Positions 7,235 to 16,198 of a DNA stretch of 64,000 bases are shown piece by piece; position 1 is the first letter of the stretch, and the number at the start of each line of letters is the position of its first letter. This DNA comes from Lawsonibacter faecis. Its GTDB lineage: Bacteria; Bacillota; Clostridia; Oscillospirales; Oscillospiraceae. Position numbers and translations under genes: made by a program. Below the pieces are notes generated by a model that saw only the letters and a program-made list of their open reading frames with translations, was not told where the DNA came from and did not search any database. The stretch spans positions 186,001 through 250,000 of the forward strand of contig NZ_JACOPQ010000002.1 of the NCBI RefSeq assembly GCF_014287675.1, given 5' to 3'.

Positions 7235-8065
7235 TTACGCCCTGGGCGGGCAGCCTGTAAAACACGACTGATACTGCCGGGGGGTGAGCCCGATCAGGTT
7301 CTTGAAAAAATTGGTGAAGTGGCTCTGGTCGGAGAAGCCGGTCCGAAGCGCCACGTCCACCGGCCGCACCCCCTGCTCCAGAAGGCCCTTGGCCCGGTCC
7401 ACCCGGACGGTCTCCAGATAGCGGTAGGGGGAAATCCCCTTCTGCCGGGTAAAGGAGCGCAGCAGATAGCATTTGGAGAGTCCCGCCACCCGGGCCAGCG
7501 CGTCCAGTGAAATGGTCTCGCCGTAGTGCTCCTCCAGGTAGGCGCACACCGCCCGCACCTCGGGGCGGTCCCCCGTGTCCGGCTCGGGCGGAAAGCCGCC
7601 GCCGTTTTCCTCCAGGAGCTGTTCCACGAGCAGGAGGAAGCGCTCCTCCTTGCAGAACTCCCGCTCCTCCCCCGCCACCATCTCATAGACCTCCCGGACC
7701 AGTCCGGCCAGCTCGCTCCGGTAGAAGACACACTTGGAAAAGACGGGCAGGTAGGCCCGTCCGGTGATATTCTCCGTCACCCGCTCCATCACCGGCTCGG
7801 TCACGTTGACGCAGCGCCAGTCCAGCGGGTAGGCCCCCACCTGCTCGCAGGCGTGGGGCTGGCGGGGGTTGAAGATCACCAGGTCCCCCGGCTGGATGAG
7901 GTACTGCTGCCCGCCGCAGATGGCGAAGCGCTGGCCGCTCTCGATGACGCCGATGACATAGTGCTCATGAAAATGGGTGGGGAACTTCTGTACCACGCCC
8001 TTGAAATAGTACGCCTCGACCCCCAGCTCCGGGTCGTAGTAGATCCGCCGCTCCTCTTTTTCCAT
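7235..8065 (-). CDS. AraC-family transcriptional regulator with cupin sensor
   Basis: This 276-residue DNA-binding regulator has an N-terminal cupin domain (about 10-110, with FPTHFHEHYVIGVI and PGDLVIFNPRQPH) and two C-terminal helix-turn-helix motifs (about 175-270, ISLDALARVAGLSKCYLLR then VALRTGFSDQSHFTNFFK). The start at 8065 is chosen because AAGGAGG stands 8 nt upstream; a longer reading to 8098 has no ribosome site. It is followed after 27 nt by the EamA exporter, its likely target. The effector is unknown. Confidence 0.88.
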   Translation of the reverse strand: MEKEERRIYYDPELGVEAYYFKGVVQKFPTHFHEHYVIGVIESGQRFAICGGQQYLIQPGDLVIFNPRQPHACEQVGAYPLDWRCVNVTEPVMERVTENITGRAYLPVFSKCVFYRSELAGLVREVYEMVAGEEREFCKEERFLLLVEQLLEENGGGFPPEPDTGDRPEVRAVCAYLEEHYGETISLDALARVAGLSKCYLLRSFTRQKGISPYRYLETVRVDRAKGLLEQGVRPVDVALRTGFSDQSHFTNFFKNLIGLTPRQYQSCFTGCPPRA

Positions 8066-8155
8066 GCCGCCCCCTCCTTCCATTGGTATTTTTGCCATTC
8101 TATCATACCCCCGCGCCGCGTTCTTGCAGAATATTGCCCTGTGCCGCTCCGGAGA

Positions 8156-8650
8156 TCACTCCCCCTCCGCCAGCCCGGCCAGGGACTCACCCGCGACGCG
8201 GTAGACGGTCCAATCGTCCATGGGCACGGCGCCCAGGGCGCGGTAGAACTCAATGCTGGGCGTGTTCCAGTCCAGGCACGACCACTCCAGCCGTCCGCAG
8301 CCCCGCTCCGCCGCAATGGCGGCCAGGCGGCGCAGAAACGCCCTCCCAAAGCCCCGGCCCCGGTATTCCGGGCGCACGTAGAGGTCCTCCAAATAGACCC
8401 CCGCCCTGCCCTGGAAGGTCGAAAAATTATGAAAAAACAGCGCGAAGCCGACGGCCTCGCCGTCCACCTCGCCGATCAGCGCCTCAGCGGCGCCCTTTTC
8501 AAACATCCACTCCCGCAGCAGCTCCTCCGTCGCCACCACCTGCCCGGCCATCTTCTCATACTCCGCCAGCTCCCGGATAAAGGCCAGCACCGCCGCCAGG
8601 TCGGTCTGCACGGCGGGACGGATTGTCATTTTGCTCTCGTTTGCATTCAT
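8156..8650 (-). CDS. GNAT acetyltransferase, SSAT-like
   Basis: This 164-residue acetyl-CoA-dependent N-acetyltransferase resembles spermidine/spermine (diamine) acetyltransferases. The signatures are FFHNFSTFQGRAGVYLEDLY, the acetyl-CoA loop RPEYRGRGFGRAF (about 94-106) and EWSCLDWNTPSIEFYRALGA. A polyamine or thialysine-type substrate is inferred. The start at 8650 has AGGGGA upstream; a second ATG at 8629 is possible. It is transcribed alone from an extended -10 promoter that diverges from the next small gene. Confidence 0.83.
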   Translation of the reverse strand: MNANESKMTIRPAVQTDLAAVLAFIRELAEYEKMAGQVVATEELLREWMFEKGAAEALIGEVDGEAVGFALFFHNFSTFQGRAGVYLEDLYVRPEYRGRGFGRAFLRRLAAIAAERGCGRLEWSCLDWNTPSIEFYRALGAVPMDDWTVYRVAGESLAGLAEGE

Positions 8651-8683
8651 CTGACAGATTTCCCCTTTTCATGGTTTCAATAA

Positions 8684-8692
8684 AGTATACCA
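8684..8692 (-). promoter_or_regulatory. Extended -10 promoter of the GNAT gene
   Basis: On the minus strand the sequence TGGTATACT matches an extended -10 (TGnTATAAT). No good -35 is visible. Confidence 0.5.
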
Positions 8693-8737
8693 CAAGTGGA
8701 ATACTAGAAGCATCTCTTTCTGAAAGGAGTTTTTACC

Positions 8738-8935
8738 ATGAATTCGCTTAACCCCATCGCGGACCTGCCCATGGGCCTGGGTATGGCGCTGGCGCAGAAC
8801 GTGGACGCCATGGAGCAGTTCGCCTCCCTCTCCCCCGACGAGCAGCGCCAGATCATCGACCAGACCCACACCATCAACTCCAAGAGCGAGATGCAGTCCT
8901 TTGTCCAGCACCTGACCAACCAGTACGACCTGTAG
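8738..8935 (+). CDS. Small acidic protein of unknown function
   Basis: The 65-residue product is not recognised. It is predicted to be helical and polar, with a short glycine/methionine-rich N-terminal patch (LPMGLGMALAQN) and a central LSPDEQRQIIDQ helix. AAGGAG stands 8 nt before the ATG. It is followed at once by a perfect 21-bp hairpin that overlaps its stop codon, which supports a real, separately terminated transcript. No membrane segment or metal site is seen. Confidence 0.7.
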   Translation: MNSLNPIADLPMGLGMALAQNVDAMEQFASLSPDEQRQIIDQTHTINSKSEMQSFVQHLTNQYDL

Positions 8936-8979
8936 AGGGAATCCCCCTGTCTTTTTGGCAGGGGGATTCCCTCTACAGG
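8929..8979 (+). terminator. Long perfect hairpin overlapping the stop codon
   Basis: Twenty-one base pairs match perfectly around the loop tctttttgg. The 5' arm includes the stop codon of the small gene. There is no U tract after the stem. Confidence 0.6.
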
Positions 8980-9092
8980 TCAAAAGAAGCCTTCGGGGCT
9001 TCTTTTGACGGCAGACCGCATGACGGACGGTGCTCGATTTCTTGGGAAACAGTCGCCCCATGCGCTGTGAGAAGTGTCATTTCTCACAGCGC
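8979..9092 (+). repeat. Dispersed ~100-bp repeat, copy A
   Basis: The copy opens with a 13-bp hairpin (gtcaaaagaagcc/ggcttcttttgac), then GCATGACGGACGG, CGATTTCTTGGGAAA and GTCGCCCCA. It ends with its own inverted repeat (gcgctgtgagaa/ttctcacagcgc, about 9062-9092). Related copies lie at 13687-13797, 17061-17154 (inverted) and 23507-23562 (partial). Confidence 0.75.
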
Positions 9093-9210
9093 GCTGTCCG
9101 TCATCCCGTCCGGCCTCAACAGCCACCCGCGTTTCGGGACGCGGCGGCGGGAAAGGGCACCTTTCTCCCCCCTTTCCCGTAGAATGGGCAGAGAGGGGGT
9201 GGCGGAGCCT

Positions 9211-9432
9211 ATGGCTGCATGCGGCAGCGGACCGTCGGGGGAGTTTTTGCTTATCGTGGCCACCATCGTCTCCATTCAGCTCGGCCAGGGCAGGAGCGCG
9301 GAGGAGCTGGGACTCCTCGCCGCCTTTTTCACGGTGCTGGGGGACAATCTGGCCCTGCTGGCCGTCACCCGGACCGCGCCGGAGGGCGGCGGCGCCTGCG
9401 CCGCGGGGGACGGCACGGACGCGCAGACGTAA
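9211..9432 (+). CDS. Small DUF6774-like membrane-anchored protein
   Basis: This 73-residue protein has the pattern of a small clostridial family close to DUF6774: a hydrophobic stretch FLLIVATIVSIQLGQG followed by SAEELGLLAAFFTVLGDNLALLA. Its function is unknown. The start at 9211 follows GGGGGTGG; an upstream ATG at 9184 lacks a ribosome site. The C-terminal 20 residues are low-complexity. It is not clearly linked to the ppx-ppk operon, which has its own promoter. Confidence 0.6.
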   Translation: MAACGSGPSGEFLLIVATIVSIQLGQGRSAEELGLLAAFFTVLGDNLALLAVTRTAPEGGGACAAGDGTDAQT

Positions 9433-9449
9433 AGGTCTCGTAAAATAGA

Positions 9450-9478
9450 TTGATAACCGGACGGGAAGCGTATAAAAT
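9450..9478 (+). promoter_or_regulatory. Promoter of ppx-ppk operon
   Basis: TTGATA, a 17-nt spacer and TAAAAT lie about 40 nt before ppx. Confidence 0.65.
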
Positions 9479-9517
9479 AAAGAGGAACATTTACGACGGA
9501 AGAAAGCGGGCGAGGCA

Positions 9518-10453
9518 ATGAAATGCGGCGTTGTGGACGTGGGGTCCAACACCATCAGGCTGTCCATCTACCGGTGCGAGGGCGGGCGCATCAAGCTCCT
9601 CCTGAACAAAAAGGAGATGGCCGGGCTGGCCGGATACATCAGGGACGGGGTTCTCTCGGACGGCGGCATTCTTGTGGCCTGCCGGGTGCTGTCCGGCTTC
9701 CGCGCCCTGCTGGACAATTTCGATATCAGAGAGCTCTACGTCTTCGGCACCGCTTCTCTGCGCAACATCGTCAACACCGAGGAGGCGCTGGAGACCATCC
9801 GGGAGGTCACCGGCCTGACGGTGGAGGTGCTCACCGGCGCGGAGGAGGCCCGGCTCTCCTTTCTGGGCGCGGCGACGGGCGGCGGGGCCAGCGCCGGACT
9901 GCTGGCCGACATCGGCGGCGGCTCCACGGAGCTGGTGGCCTACAGGGACGGGGCGGTCGTCTCCGGGTGCAGCCTGCCCATGGGCTCCCTCTCCCTCTAC
10001 TCCAGATACGTGGAGGGGCTGTTCCCCACCCAGGAGGAGACCAGGCGCATCCGCTCGTTCGCGGCCGAGGAGCTGGAGAAGGCCAGGACCCCGGGCGGCA
10101 CCTGCAGGCATCTGGTGGGCGTGGGCGGCACCATCCGGGCCGCCGCCAAGCTCTGCAACGACATCGCCGGGGCCGACCCGGACAACCGCCTCATCCCGGC
10201 GGCGGAGCTTCGGGACCTCTATAAGGGGCTGAAAAAGGGGGACAAGAACACGCTGCGGCAGATCCTCCGCTCCGCCCCCGACCGGGTGCACACCATACTG
10301 CCCGGGCTTATCATCCTCAACACCGTGCTCAAGGCCTATGAGGTGGAGACGGTGAGCGTCAGCTCCTGCGGGGTGCGGGAGGGATACCTGCTGGACAGGG
10401 TCGTCGGGCGGCAGAAGGACGCCGGCGGCGGCGGCGCGGGCACAGACGCATAG
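9518..10453 (+). CDS. ppx: Ppx/GppA family exopolyphosphatase
   Basis: This 311-residue enzyme of the ASKHA fold releases phosphate from polyphosphate chain ends or hydrolyses pppGpp. The N-terminal phosphate loop is VVDVGSNTIRLSIYR (about 5-19), the second is LLADIGGGSTELVAY (about 128-142), and GTASLRN and GVGGTIRA are further conserved parts. Its length matches short Ppx proteins that lack the C-terminal HD domain. Eighty nt downstream lies polyphosphate kinase, so the operon encodes opposing enzymes of polyphosphate metabolism. Confidence 0.9.
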   Translation: MKCGVVDVGSNTIRLSIYRCEGGRIKLLLNKKEMAGLAGYIRDGVLSDGGILVACRVLSGFRALLDNFDIRELYVFGTASLRNIVNTEEALETIREVTGLTVEVLTGAEEARLSFLGAATGGGASAGLLADIGGGSTELVAYRDGAVVSGCSLPMGSLSLYSRYVEGLFPTQEETRRIRSFAAEELEKARTPGGTCRHLVGVGGTIRAAAKLCNDIAGADPDNRLIPAAELRDLYKGLKKGDKNTLRQILRSAPDRVHTILPGLIILNTVLKAYEVETVSVSSCGVREGYLLDRVVGRQKDAGGGGAGTDA

Positions 10454-10533
10454 AGGCGGGCGGGGCTTTGTGAACCGCCCCCGGGAGTGACGGAGGGGCG
10501 GCAAGGAGACCGCCCCCTATGGAGGTGGGCCGA

Positions 10534-12690
10534 ATGCCCGGACAGAAAAGCATCGACACGAGATACACCCAGGAGCGGGAGCTCTCCTGGCTGCGGTTTA
10601 ACGAGCGGGTCATGGACGAGGCCTGGGACGAGAGCGTCCCTCTCTTCGAGCGGCTCAAGTTCGCCGCCATCTTTACCAGCAATCTGGACGAGTTCTTCAT
10701 GATCCGCGTGGGGTCCATCTACGACATGACCCTCATCAAGCAGACCCATGTGGATTCCAAGAGCGGCATGACCCCGGCGGAACAGCTCAGGGCCATCTTC
10801 AAGGCGGTGGCCCCCCTCTACAAGCAGCGGGATAAGCTCTTCTCCCAGCTGGAGGCCCGGCTGCGCTCCTGCAACATCTGCAGTCTGTCCATCGGCGAGC
10901 TGGATACGAAGGAGCGCAAGCAGGTGGAGCGGCATTTCCGGGACTACATTCTGCCCGTCCTCTCCCCCCAGGTGGTGGACGCCCACCACCCCTTCCCCCA
11001 CCTGCCGTCCAAATCCCTGAACATCGCCCTGGCCCTGCGCCGGGACGGGCAGAACTATTTCGGGCTGGTGCCCGTGCCCAAGGCCCTCTCCCCTTTCCTC
11101 ACCCTGGAGGAGAGGGGCGTGCGGTATGTGATGACCGAGCAGATCGTCCTGCACTACGCCGACGCCCTCTTCGAGTCCTACGAGGTGCTGGGCAAATGCG
11201 TCGTCTCAGTCACCCGGAACGCCGACATCAGTCCGGAGGACGAGGACTGCGAGGTGGGCGACGACTTCCGCCAGCACATGAAGAAGGTGCTTAGAAAGCG
11301 ATCCCGCCTGGCTCCGGTGCGGCTGGAGGTCCAGGGCGAGGCCCCGGAGTCGCTGACGGAGTACCTCCGCGTCCGGCTGGCGCTGACGGGCGAGCAGGTT
11401 TTCAGGACCAGGGCCCCCATCTCCATGGGGTACGTCTACGCCCTGGAGGGCAGGCTCCCGGCGGAGAGCGCCGCCGCCCTCTGTTACCCGCCCTATACCC
11501 CCCGCTGGCCCGCCGGGCTGGTACGGGGGGAGAAGATCATCCCCCAGGTGCTGCGGCGGGATCTGCTGCTCTACTACCCGTTCCACTCCATGGACCCCTT
11601 CCTCCAGATGGTGCGGGAGGCGGCAAACGACCCTGACGTGCTGTCCATCAAGATTACCATCTACCGGCTGGCCTCCAAGGCCAAGCTCATCGAGTACCTG
11701 GCCGCCGCCGCCGAAAACGGCAAGGACGTGACGGTGCTCATGGAGCTGCGGGCGCGGTTTGACGAGCAGAACAACATCGCCTGGGCCGAGCGGCTGGAGG
11801 ACGCGGGGTGCACGGTGCTCTACGGGTTCGAGGGGGTCAAGGTCCACTCGAAAATCTGCCTCATCACCCGGCGCGAGCGCACCCACATCCAGTACATCAC
11901 CCAGATCGGCACGGGCAACTATAACGAGAAGACGGCGAAGCTGTACACCGATTTCTGTCTCGTCACCGCCAACCCGGCCATCGGGGTGGACGCAGCCACC
12001 TTCTTTCAGAATATGTCCACCTCCAACCTGGACGGCGAGTACCGCCAGCTCCTGGTGGCCCCTCACAGCCTCAAGCCCAGGCTCACGGCCCTCATCGACG
12101 GCGAGATTGAGAAGGCCCGCCAGGGCAGGGACGCGGGCATCTTCATGAAGGTGAACTCGGTCACCGACCGGGCGCTCATCGACAAGCTGGCCGAGGCCAG
12201 CCAGGCGGGGGTGGACGTGACGCTCAACGTACGGGGCATCTGCTGCCTGCGGCCCGGGGTGCCGGGGCTCACCGACCGCATCCGGGTCTTCTCCGTGGTG
12301 GGGCGCTTTCTGGAGCACCCCAGGGTGTATGTCTTCGGCCGCGGGAAGGACGCAAAGGTCTACATCGGCTCCGCCGACCTGATGACCCGGAACACCGAGC
12401 GGCGGGTGGAGTTGGCCTGCCCCGTGCTGGACGAGGGCGTACGGCGGCAGATAGGCCACTATATGGAGCTGCTCACCGGGGACAACGTTAAGGCCAGGGT
12501 CATGGGGAGCGACGGGTGCTGCTTCCCTATCCCCCGGAAGGGGGACGCGCCCCTGGACGCCCAGCAGGCCATGATGGAGGAGGCCGTACGGGAGGAGCCC
12601 GGGGCCGCCGTCCCTGCCGGCCCGCCCCAGAGCGCCGGCAGGGGGTTTTCCTTTGCAGAGGTTCTGGCAAGGCTGCGGAGAAAGAAATAG
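10534..12690 (+). CDS. ppk1: Polyphosphate kinase 1
   Basis: This membrane-associated enzyme transfers the ATP gamma-phosphate to polyphosphate through a phosphohistidine. The 718-residue protein has the full family order: N domain (starts RELSWLRFNERV), head domain, and two phospholipase-D-like C domains. The catalytic His is in GVKVHSKICLI (about residue 438), and the second PLD-like part contains HPRVYVFGRG. The ATG at 10534 has GGAGG at ideal distance; an in-frame ATG at 10519 with AAGGAG is an alternative. It is cotranscribed with ppx and closed by a 22-bp hairpin. Confidence 0.95.
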   Translation: MPGQKSIDTRYTQERELSWLRFNERVMDEAWDESVPLFERLKFAAIFTSNLDEFFMIRVGSIYDMTLIKQTHVDSKSGMTPAEQLRAIFKAVAPLYKQRDKLFSQLEARLRSCNICSLSIGELDTKERKQVERHFRDYILPVLSPQVVDAHHPFPHLPSKSLNIALALRRDGQNYFGLVPVPKALSPFLTLEERGVRYVMTEQIVLHYADALFESYEVLGKCVVSVTRNADISPEDEDCEVGDDFRQHMKKVLRKRSRLAPVRLEVQGEAPESLTEYLRVRLALTGEQVFRTRAPISMGYVYALEGRLPAESAAALCYPPYTPRWPAGLVRGEKIIPQVLRRDLLLYYPFHSMDPFLQMVREAANDPDVLSIKITIYRLASKAKLIEYLAAAAENGKDVTVLMELRARFDEQNNIAWAERLEDAGCTVLYGFEGVKVHSKICLITRRERTHIQYITQIGTGNYNEKTAKLYTDFCLVTANPAIGVDAATFFQNMSTSNLDGEYRQLLVAPHSLKPRLTALIDGEIEKARQGRDAGIFMKVNSVTDRALIDKLAEASQAGVDVTLNVRGICCLRPGVPGLTDRIRVFSVVGRFLEHPRVYVFGRGKDAKVYIGSADLMTRNTERRVELACPVLDEGVRRQIGHYMELLTGDNVKARVMGSDGCCFPIPRKGDAPLDAQQAMMEEAVREEPGAAVPAGPPQSAGRGFSFAEVLARLRRKK

Positions 12691-12738
12691 GCTGAAAAGA
12701 GGCCGCTGCATTCCGATGCAGCGGCCTCTTTTCAGCCT
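12689..12738. terminator. Bidirectional hairpin between ppk1 and the TraX-like gene
   Basis: Twenty-two perfect base pairs surround the loop ttccga, and the stem ends in ctcttttcag on both strands. It overlaps the ppk1 stop codon. Confidence 0.75.
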
Positions 12739-12759
12739 ATGGACCCCATGGGCCGACGC

Positions 12760-13590
12760 TCAAAGCGCCAGGGCGTTATAAAGCAGGACAGACCCGCCGA
12801 AGAGGAGGTAGACATGGGCGGGATAGAAGGCGTAGAAAAAGGCCTTCATGCTTCTGCCCCGGCGGCCGTTGTAGAGGAGGAAAAAGACCCCGGCGAAGGC
12901 GGCCATCCACTCGTAGAAATCGGTGAAGAGGAGCATCCACGCGCCGCCCGCCATGGCCCAGACGGCGTACACGTTCCACCCCACATAGACCACGGCCAGG
13001 GCGGCGGCCTGGAGGCCCCGGCGGTTTTTCAGCAGATACATCAAAATGCCGCTGATGAGGAAGGGAATCCCGCCCTCGGTGAGGAAGGGCAGGGGGAACA
13101 CGGTGCACTCCGCCAGGAAGGCCCAGCCCATCACCGTGGGCGGCAGGGGCACCCGGGTGAGCACGGCAAAGAGCGCGAAGGGCACGGCCAGGGCCAGGAC
13201 GCCGGGAATCCACTTTCTGTCCCGCAGCCAGTCCATGCCCTGCCAGAGGACGATGAGCACCGCAAAGGTGGCGAAGATATTGTTCTGGGGGATAAAGCCG
13301 TCGGCCCGGCCAAAGCCGAAAACGGCCATGAAATAGTTTACCGCGCCCATCACGGCGCCGATGGCCCAGCAGCGCAGAAAGTACTTCCTCTTGCTGCGGG
13401 TATGGGTATACCCCTCAATCACGATGAAGAGGAAGATGGGGGCGGAGAGCCGCCCCAGCATGCTGAAAAAGGTGGGGATAACGCCGGTGAAGTCAAAGAA
13501 ATAGTGGATATGGTCCAGGACCATCAGGACCAGTGCGATGACCTTGAGCTGGAAGCCGGTCAGACCGAATCTGGATTGGGCGAGCTGCAT
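12760..13590 (-). CDS. TraX-family membrane protein
   Basis: This 276-residue polytopic membrane protein carries the TraX family signatures KVIALVLMVLDHIHYFF near the N-terminus and GRLSAPIFLFIVIEGYTHTR around residues 40-60. The plasmid TraX acetylates pilin, and related clostridial proteins are thought to be membrane acyltransferases; the substrate here is unknown. There are eight to nine hydrophobic helices. The start at 13590 follows GGGAGGAATTATC. A longer reading to 13731 only translates part of a dispersed repeat and is rejected. Confidence 0.85.
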   Translation of the reverse strand: MQLAQSRFGLTGFQLKVIALVLMVLDHIHYFFDFTGVIPTFFSMLGRLSAPIFLFIVIEGYTHTRSKRKYFLRCWAIGAVMGAVNYFMAVFGFGRADGFIPQNNIFATFAVLIVLWQGMDWLRDRKWIPGVLALAVPFALFAVLTRVPLPPTVMGWAFLAECTVFPLPFLTEGGIPFLISGILMYLLKNRRGLQAAALAVVYVGWNVYAVWAMAGGAWMLLFTDFYEWMAAFAGVFFLLYNGRRGRSMKAFFYAFYPAHVYLLFGGSVLLYNALAL

Positions 13591-13686
13591 GATAATTCCT
13601 CCCTTGCTTGTTGCAGCAAGTATAGCAAGGGGGTATAAAGAAAGATTAAAGCAGGAGATAAAAAGAGGTAAAGCGCGCCCGGGCAG

Positions 13687-13797
13687 CTTGTCAGGGAAGC
13701 CCCAGGGGGCTTCCCTGACAAAAGGCCGCATGACGGCTGGGGCCCGATTTTTAGGAAAAAGTCGCCCCAGCCGTCATGAGAAGCGTCATTTCCGAGG
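13687..13797 (+). repeat. Dispersed ~100-bp repeat, copy B
   Basis: The copy has the same layout as copy A: a left hairpin (tcagggaagcccc...ggggcttccctga), then GCCGCATGACGGCTGG, CCCGATTTTTAGGAAAA, GTCGCCCCAG and AGAAGCGTCATTTC. It fills much of the 347-bp gap 13591-13937; the rest of the gap holds no gene. Confidence 0.75.
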
Positions 13798-13895
13798 CCC
13801 ATGTCCCCAGGAATGACGAATTTTAAATTGACTGCGTCGTCCGCGGACGGCGCGGCTCCGCAAGGCTTGCTCTGCGGAGATTTTTGACAGTCCGG

Positions 13896-13927
13896 GGCGC
13901 GCCGCCGGAGGGTTCCGGCGGCGCGCC
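13896..13927 (-). terminator. GC-rich hairpin downstream of flotillin
   Basis: A perfect 14-bp stem (ggcgcgccgccgga/tccggcggcgcgcc) with a 4-nt loop follows the flotillin stop. No U tract is present. Confidence 0.5.
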
Positions 13928-13937
13928 TCTCCGCGGG

Positions 13938-15359
13938 TCAGGTCTCGGGCTTCTCCTCAGGCGCGGGGGCGGGGGCCGCGGCCGCGGGCGCCTCGTCCTT
14001 CTTCTCGCCCAGGAACTTGGGCAGGTTCATGCCCGCCATGTCGAACATCTCGCTCATGGGGGGGATGGACTTCATCAGGCCGGAGATATATCCGGCGGTG
14101 CCGGTCTTGCCGTCCTGGCTCTGGCCGCCGTCCCAGACGGTGACCTTGTCGATCTTCACGTTCTTGATGGCGTCCACCTGGATGCGCATGAGGGTCTCCA
14201 TCTTGTCGGCCAGCAGGAGGCGGACGGCCTCGTCGGCGTCGCCGCCGGCGGCGGCCACGATCTCCCGGAGGCCTTCGGCCTGCTTGAGCAGAATGGCCTG
14301 GGCGCCCGCGGCCTCGGCCTCCATCTTGGCGCGGATGGCGTCGGCCTCGCCCTGGGCCTTGCGGCGGATCTGCTCGGCCTCGGCCTCGGCCTCCAGCTCC
14401 TTGCGGCGCTTGTCGATCTCGGTCTTGACGATAATGTCGGCCTCGGCGGTGGCCTTCTCACGGGCGGCACGGGCGGCCTCCGCCTTCTGCTCGGCGGCGT
14501 ACGCCTCCTCCAGGGCCTGGGCGGCGGCGATCTTCTCGGCGGCGGTGGCGATGCGGGTGGCCTCGGCCTCCTTCTCACGGCGCTGGGCGTTGCTCATGGC
14601 GACCTCCACCTTGGAGGAGTTCTCGCCCTGGATGGCGGTGGCGTCGGCCTGGGCCACCTGGACGCGCTGGTCACGGTGGGCCTGGGCCTCGCCGATGGAG
14701 CCGTCGCGGTCGCGCTCGGCCACGTTCTTCTTCGCGTCGTTGATAGCCTTGGCGGCGGCCTCCTTGCCCAGGGCGTCGATGTAGCCGGACTCGTCGGAGA
14801 TGTCGGTGACGTTCACGTTAATGAGGCGCAGGCCGATCTTCTTCAGCTCGCCCTCCACGTTGCGGGAGACGGCCTCCAGGAACTTGTCGCGGTCGGTGTT
14901 GATCTCCTCGATGTCCATGGTGGCGATCACGAGGCGCAGCTGGCCGAAGATGATGTCCTTCGCCAGCTCCTGGATCTCCTGCAGCCGCAGGCCCAGAAGC
15001 CGCTCGGCGGCGTTTTGCATGATGCCGGGCTCGGTGGACACGCCGACGGTGAAGCGGCTGGGCACGTTGATGCGGATGTTCTGGCGGGACAGGGCGCTCT
15101 CCAGGTCCACGGAGATGGACATGGGAGTCAGGTCCAGGAACTCATAGGCCTGGATGACGGGCCAGATGAAGGACGCGCCGCCGTGGATGCATCTGGCGGA
15201 TTTGCTGGAGCCGTCCTTGTTGCTGCCCACCTTACCGTAGATCACCATGACCTTGTCCGAGGGGCATTTCTTATAGCGCTTGATCAAAAACAGCAGCAGA
15301 GAAAATAGGATTACGGCTGCGACGCAGATTAAAATCAGGGTGATAATGTTGTTAGGCAT
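13938..15359 (-). CDS. Flotillin-like SPFH/band-7 membrane scaffold protein
   Basis: This 473-residue protein has one N-terminal membrane helix (IITLILICVAAVILFSLLLFLI), an SPFH domain at about 30-200 and a long Ala/Glu-rich coiled coil at about 200-370. This is the flotillin/YqiK layout; such proteins organise ordered membrane microdomains. The C-terminus is a low-complexity Ala/Pro/Glu tail. It lies 98 nt downstream of an NfeD-like gene on the same strand, the usual NfeD-flotillin pairing. GAGAGGAACACG precedes the ATG. Confidence 0.9.
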   Translation of the reverse strand: MPNNIITLILICVAAVILFSLLLFLIKRYKKCPSDKVMVIYGKVGSNKDGSSKSARCIHGGASFIWPVIQAYEFLDLTPMSISVDLESALSRQNIRINVPSRFTVGVSTEPGIMQNAAERLLGLRLQEIQELAKDIIFGQLRLVIATMDIEEINTDRDKFLEAVSRNVEGELKKIGLRLINVNVTDISDESGYIDALGKEAAAKAINDAKKNVAERDRDGSIGEAQAHRDQRVQVAQADATAIQGENSSKVEVAMSNAQRREKEAEATRIATAAEKIAAAQALEEAYAAEQKAEAARAAREKATAEADIIVKTEIDKRRKELEAEAEAEQIRRKAQGEADAIRAKMEAEAAGAQAILLKQAEGLREIVAAAGGDADEAVRLLLADKMETLMRIQVDAIKNVKIDKVTVWDGGQSQDGKTGTAGYISGLMKSIPPMSEMFDMAGMNLPKFLGEKKDEAPAAAAPAPAPEEKPET

Positions 15360-15457
15360 CGTGTTCCTCTCTTTCTTAATAACAGTGGGTGAAGGCTGCG
15401 GCGGGACGGTCCCGCCGCGCTATACGCTGCGGGCGGCTGGGGCGGAACCGTTCTGCG

Positions 15458-16198
15458 TCACGGCTCCCCGGCGACGGACTCCACCACCAGGGTATCGCCG
15501 CCGGTGACGCCGGTGACCAGCACGTCCGCGCCGGTGGGGATGGGACGCTCCTCGTCGGTGACGGCCTCGAACTCCCGCAGCTGCTCCTGCACCAGAACGT
15601 TCACCTTGCCCGGGCCCATGCGCCCGGCGGGGACGGTGAGATAGACGCTGCCGGTCCGCCCCAGGGCGTTGCGGATGTCCAGAGTGCCGTCCGACTGGAG
15701 GCGCAGGGCCTCCCGCAGGATGACGGCCACGCTTACCATGCCGATGACGCCGATCTGAACGGCCAGGAACAGCGCGATCAGCGGATGCATGCCCAGGGTG
15801 CAGAACAGCAGGCCGCTCCAGCCGAAGAGGGTGAAGAAGGTGACGAAGCCGCGGACGGTGAAGACGTTGAGGCCGGAGAAAAGTCCGGGCCCGTGGGCCT
15901 CGCCGCCGTCGGGCGCGTCCGCGTGGAGCTCCAGATGGTCGGGCACGCCGTCCCCGTCCAGGTCCAGGGATAGGCCGTCGGGCACGCCGTCCCCGTCCAG
16001 GTCCAGGGATAGGTCGTCGGGGACGCCGTCCCCGTCCAGGTCGGCGCCCTCCGCCCCGTCCGGGCCGTCGGCATCGTGGCCGCCGCCCAGCCCGATGAGC
16101 AGGAGCACCGTCTGGATGAGCAGGATGAGCGTCGCGGGAACTGCGACGTAGAGCAGCACACGCTCCAGCGCTGTCAGGGATTCCAGCCAGATGAGCAT
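15458..16198 (-). CDS. NfeD-like membrane protein with three DxDGDG repeats
   Basis: This 246-residue protein is the NfeD-type partner of the flotillin. It has an N-terminal helix (about 14-38), two central helices (about 110-155) and a C-terminal OB-fold-like NfeD domain (about 175-246). Between the first and second helices lie three copies of DLDGDGVPD at about 53-61, 66-74 and 79-87, with a 13-residue period. This pattern is the calcium-binding thrombospondin type-3/EF-hand-like loop and is unusual in NfeD proteins. AGGAGGGGAGCGCCG precedes the ATG. Confidence 0.82.
   Translation of the reverse strand: MLIWLESLTALERVLLYVAVPATLILLIQTVLLLIGLGGGHDADGPDGAEGADLDGDGVPDDLSLDLDGDGVPDGLSLDLDGDGVPDHLELHADAPDGGEAHGPGLFSGLNVFTVRGFVTFFTLFGWSGLLFCTLGMHPLIALFLAVQIGVIGMVSVAVILREALRLQSDGTLDIRNALGRTGSVYLTVPAGRMGPGKVNVLVQEQLREFEAVTDEERPIPTGADVLVTGVTGGDTLVVESVAGEP
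15938..16043 (-). repeat. 39-bp tandem repeat coding for DLDGDGVPD units
   Basis: Three nearly identical 39-bp units lie inside the NfeD-like gene. The high DNA identity points to recent expansion. Confidence 0.85.

Noticed and set aside
12739..13638. Plus-strand frame opposite the TraX-like gene
   Set aside because: Glycine/histidine-rich antisense shadow without a ribosome site; the minus strand has clear family motifs.
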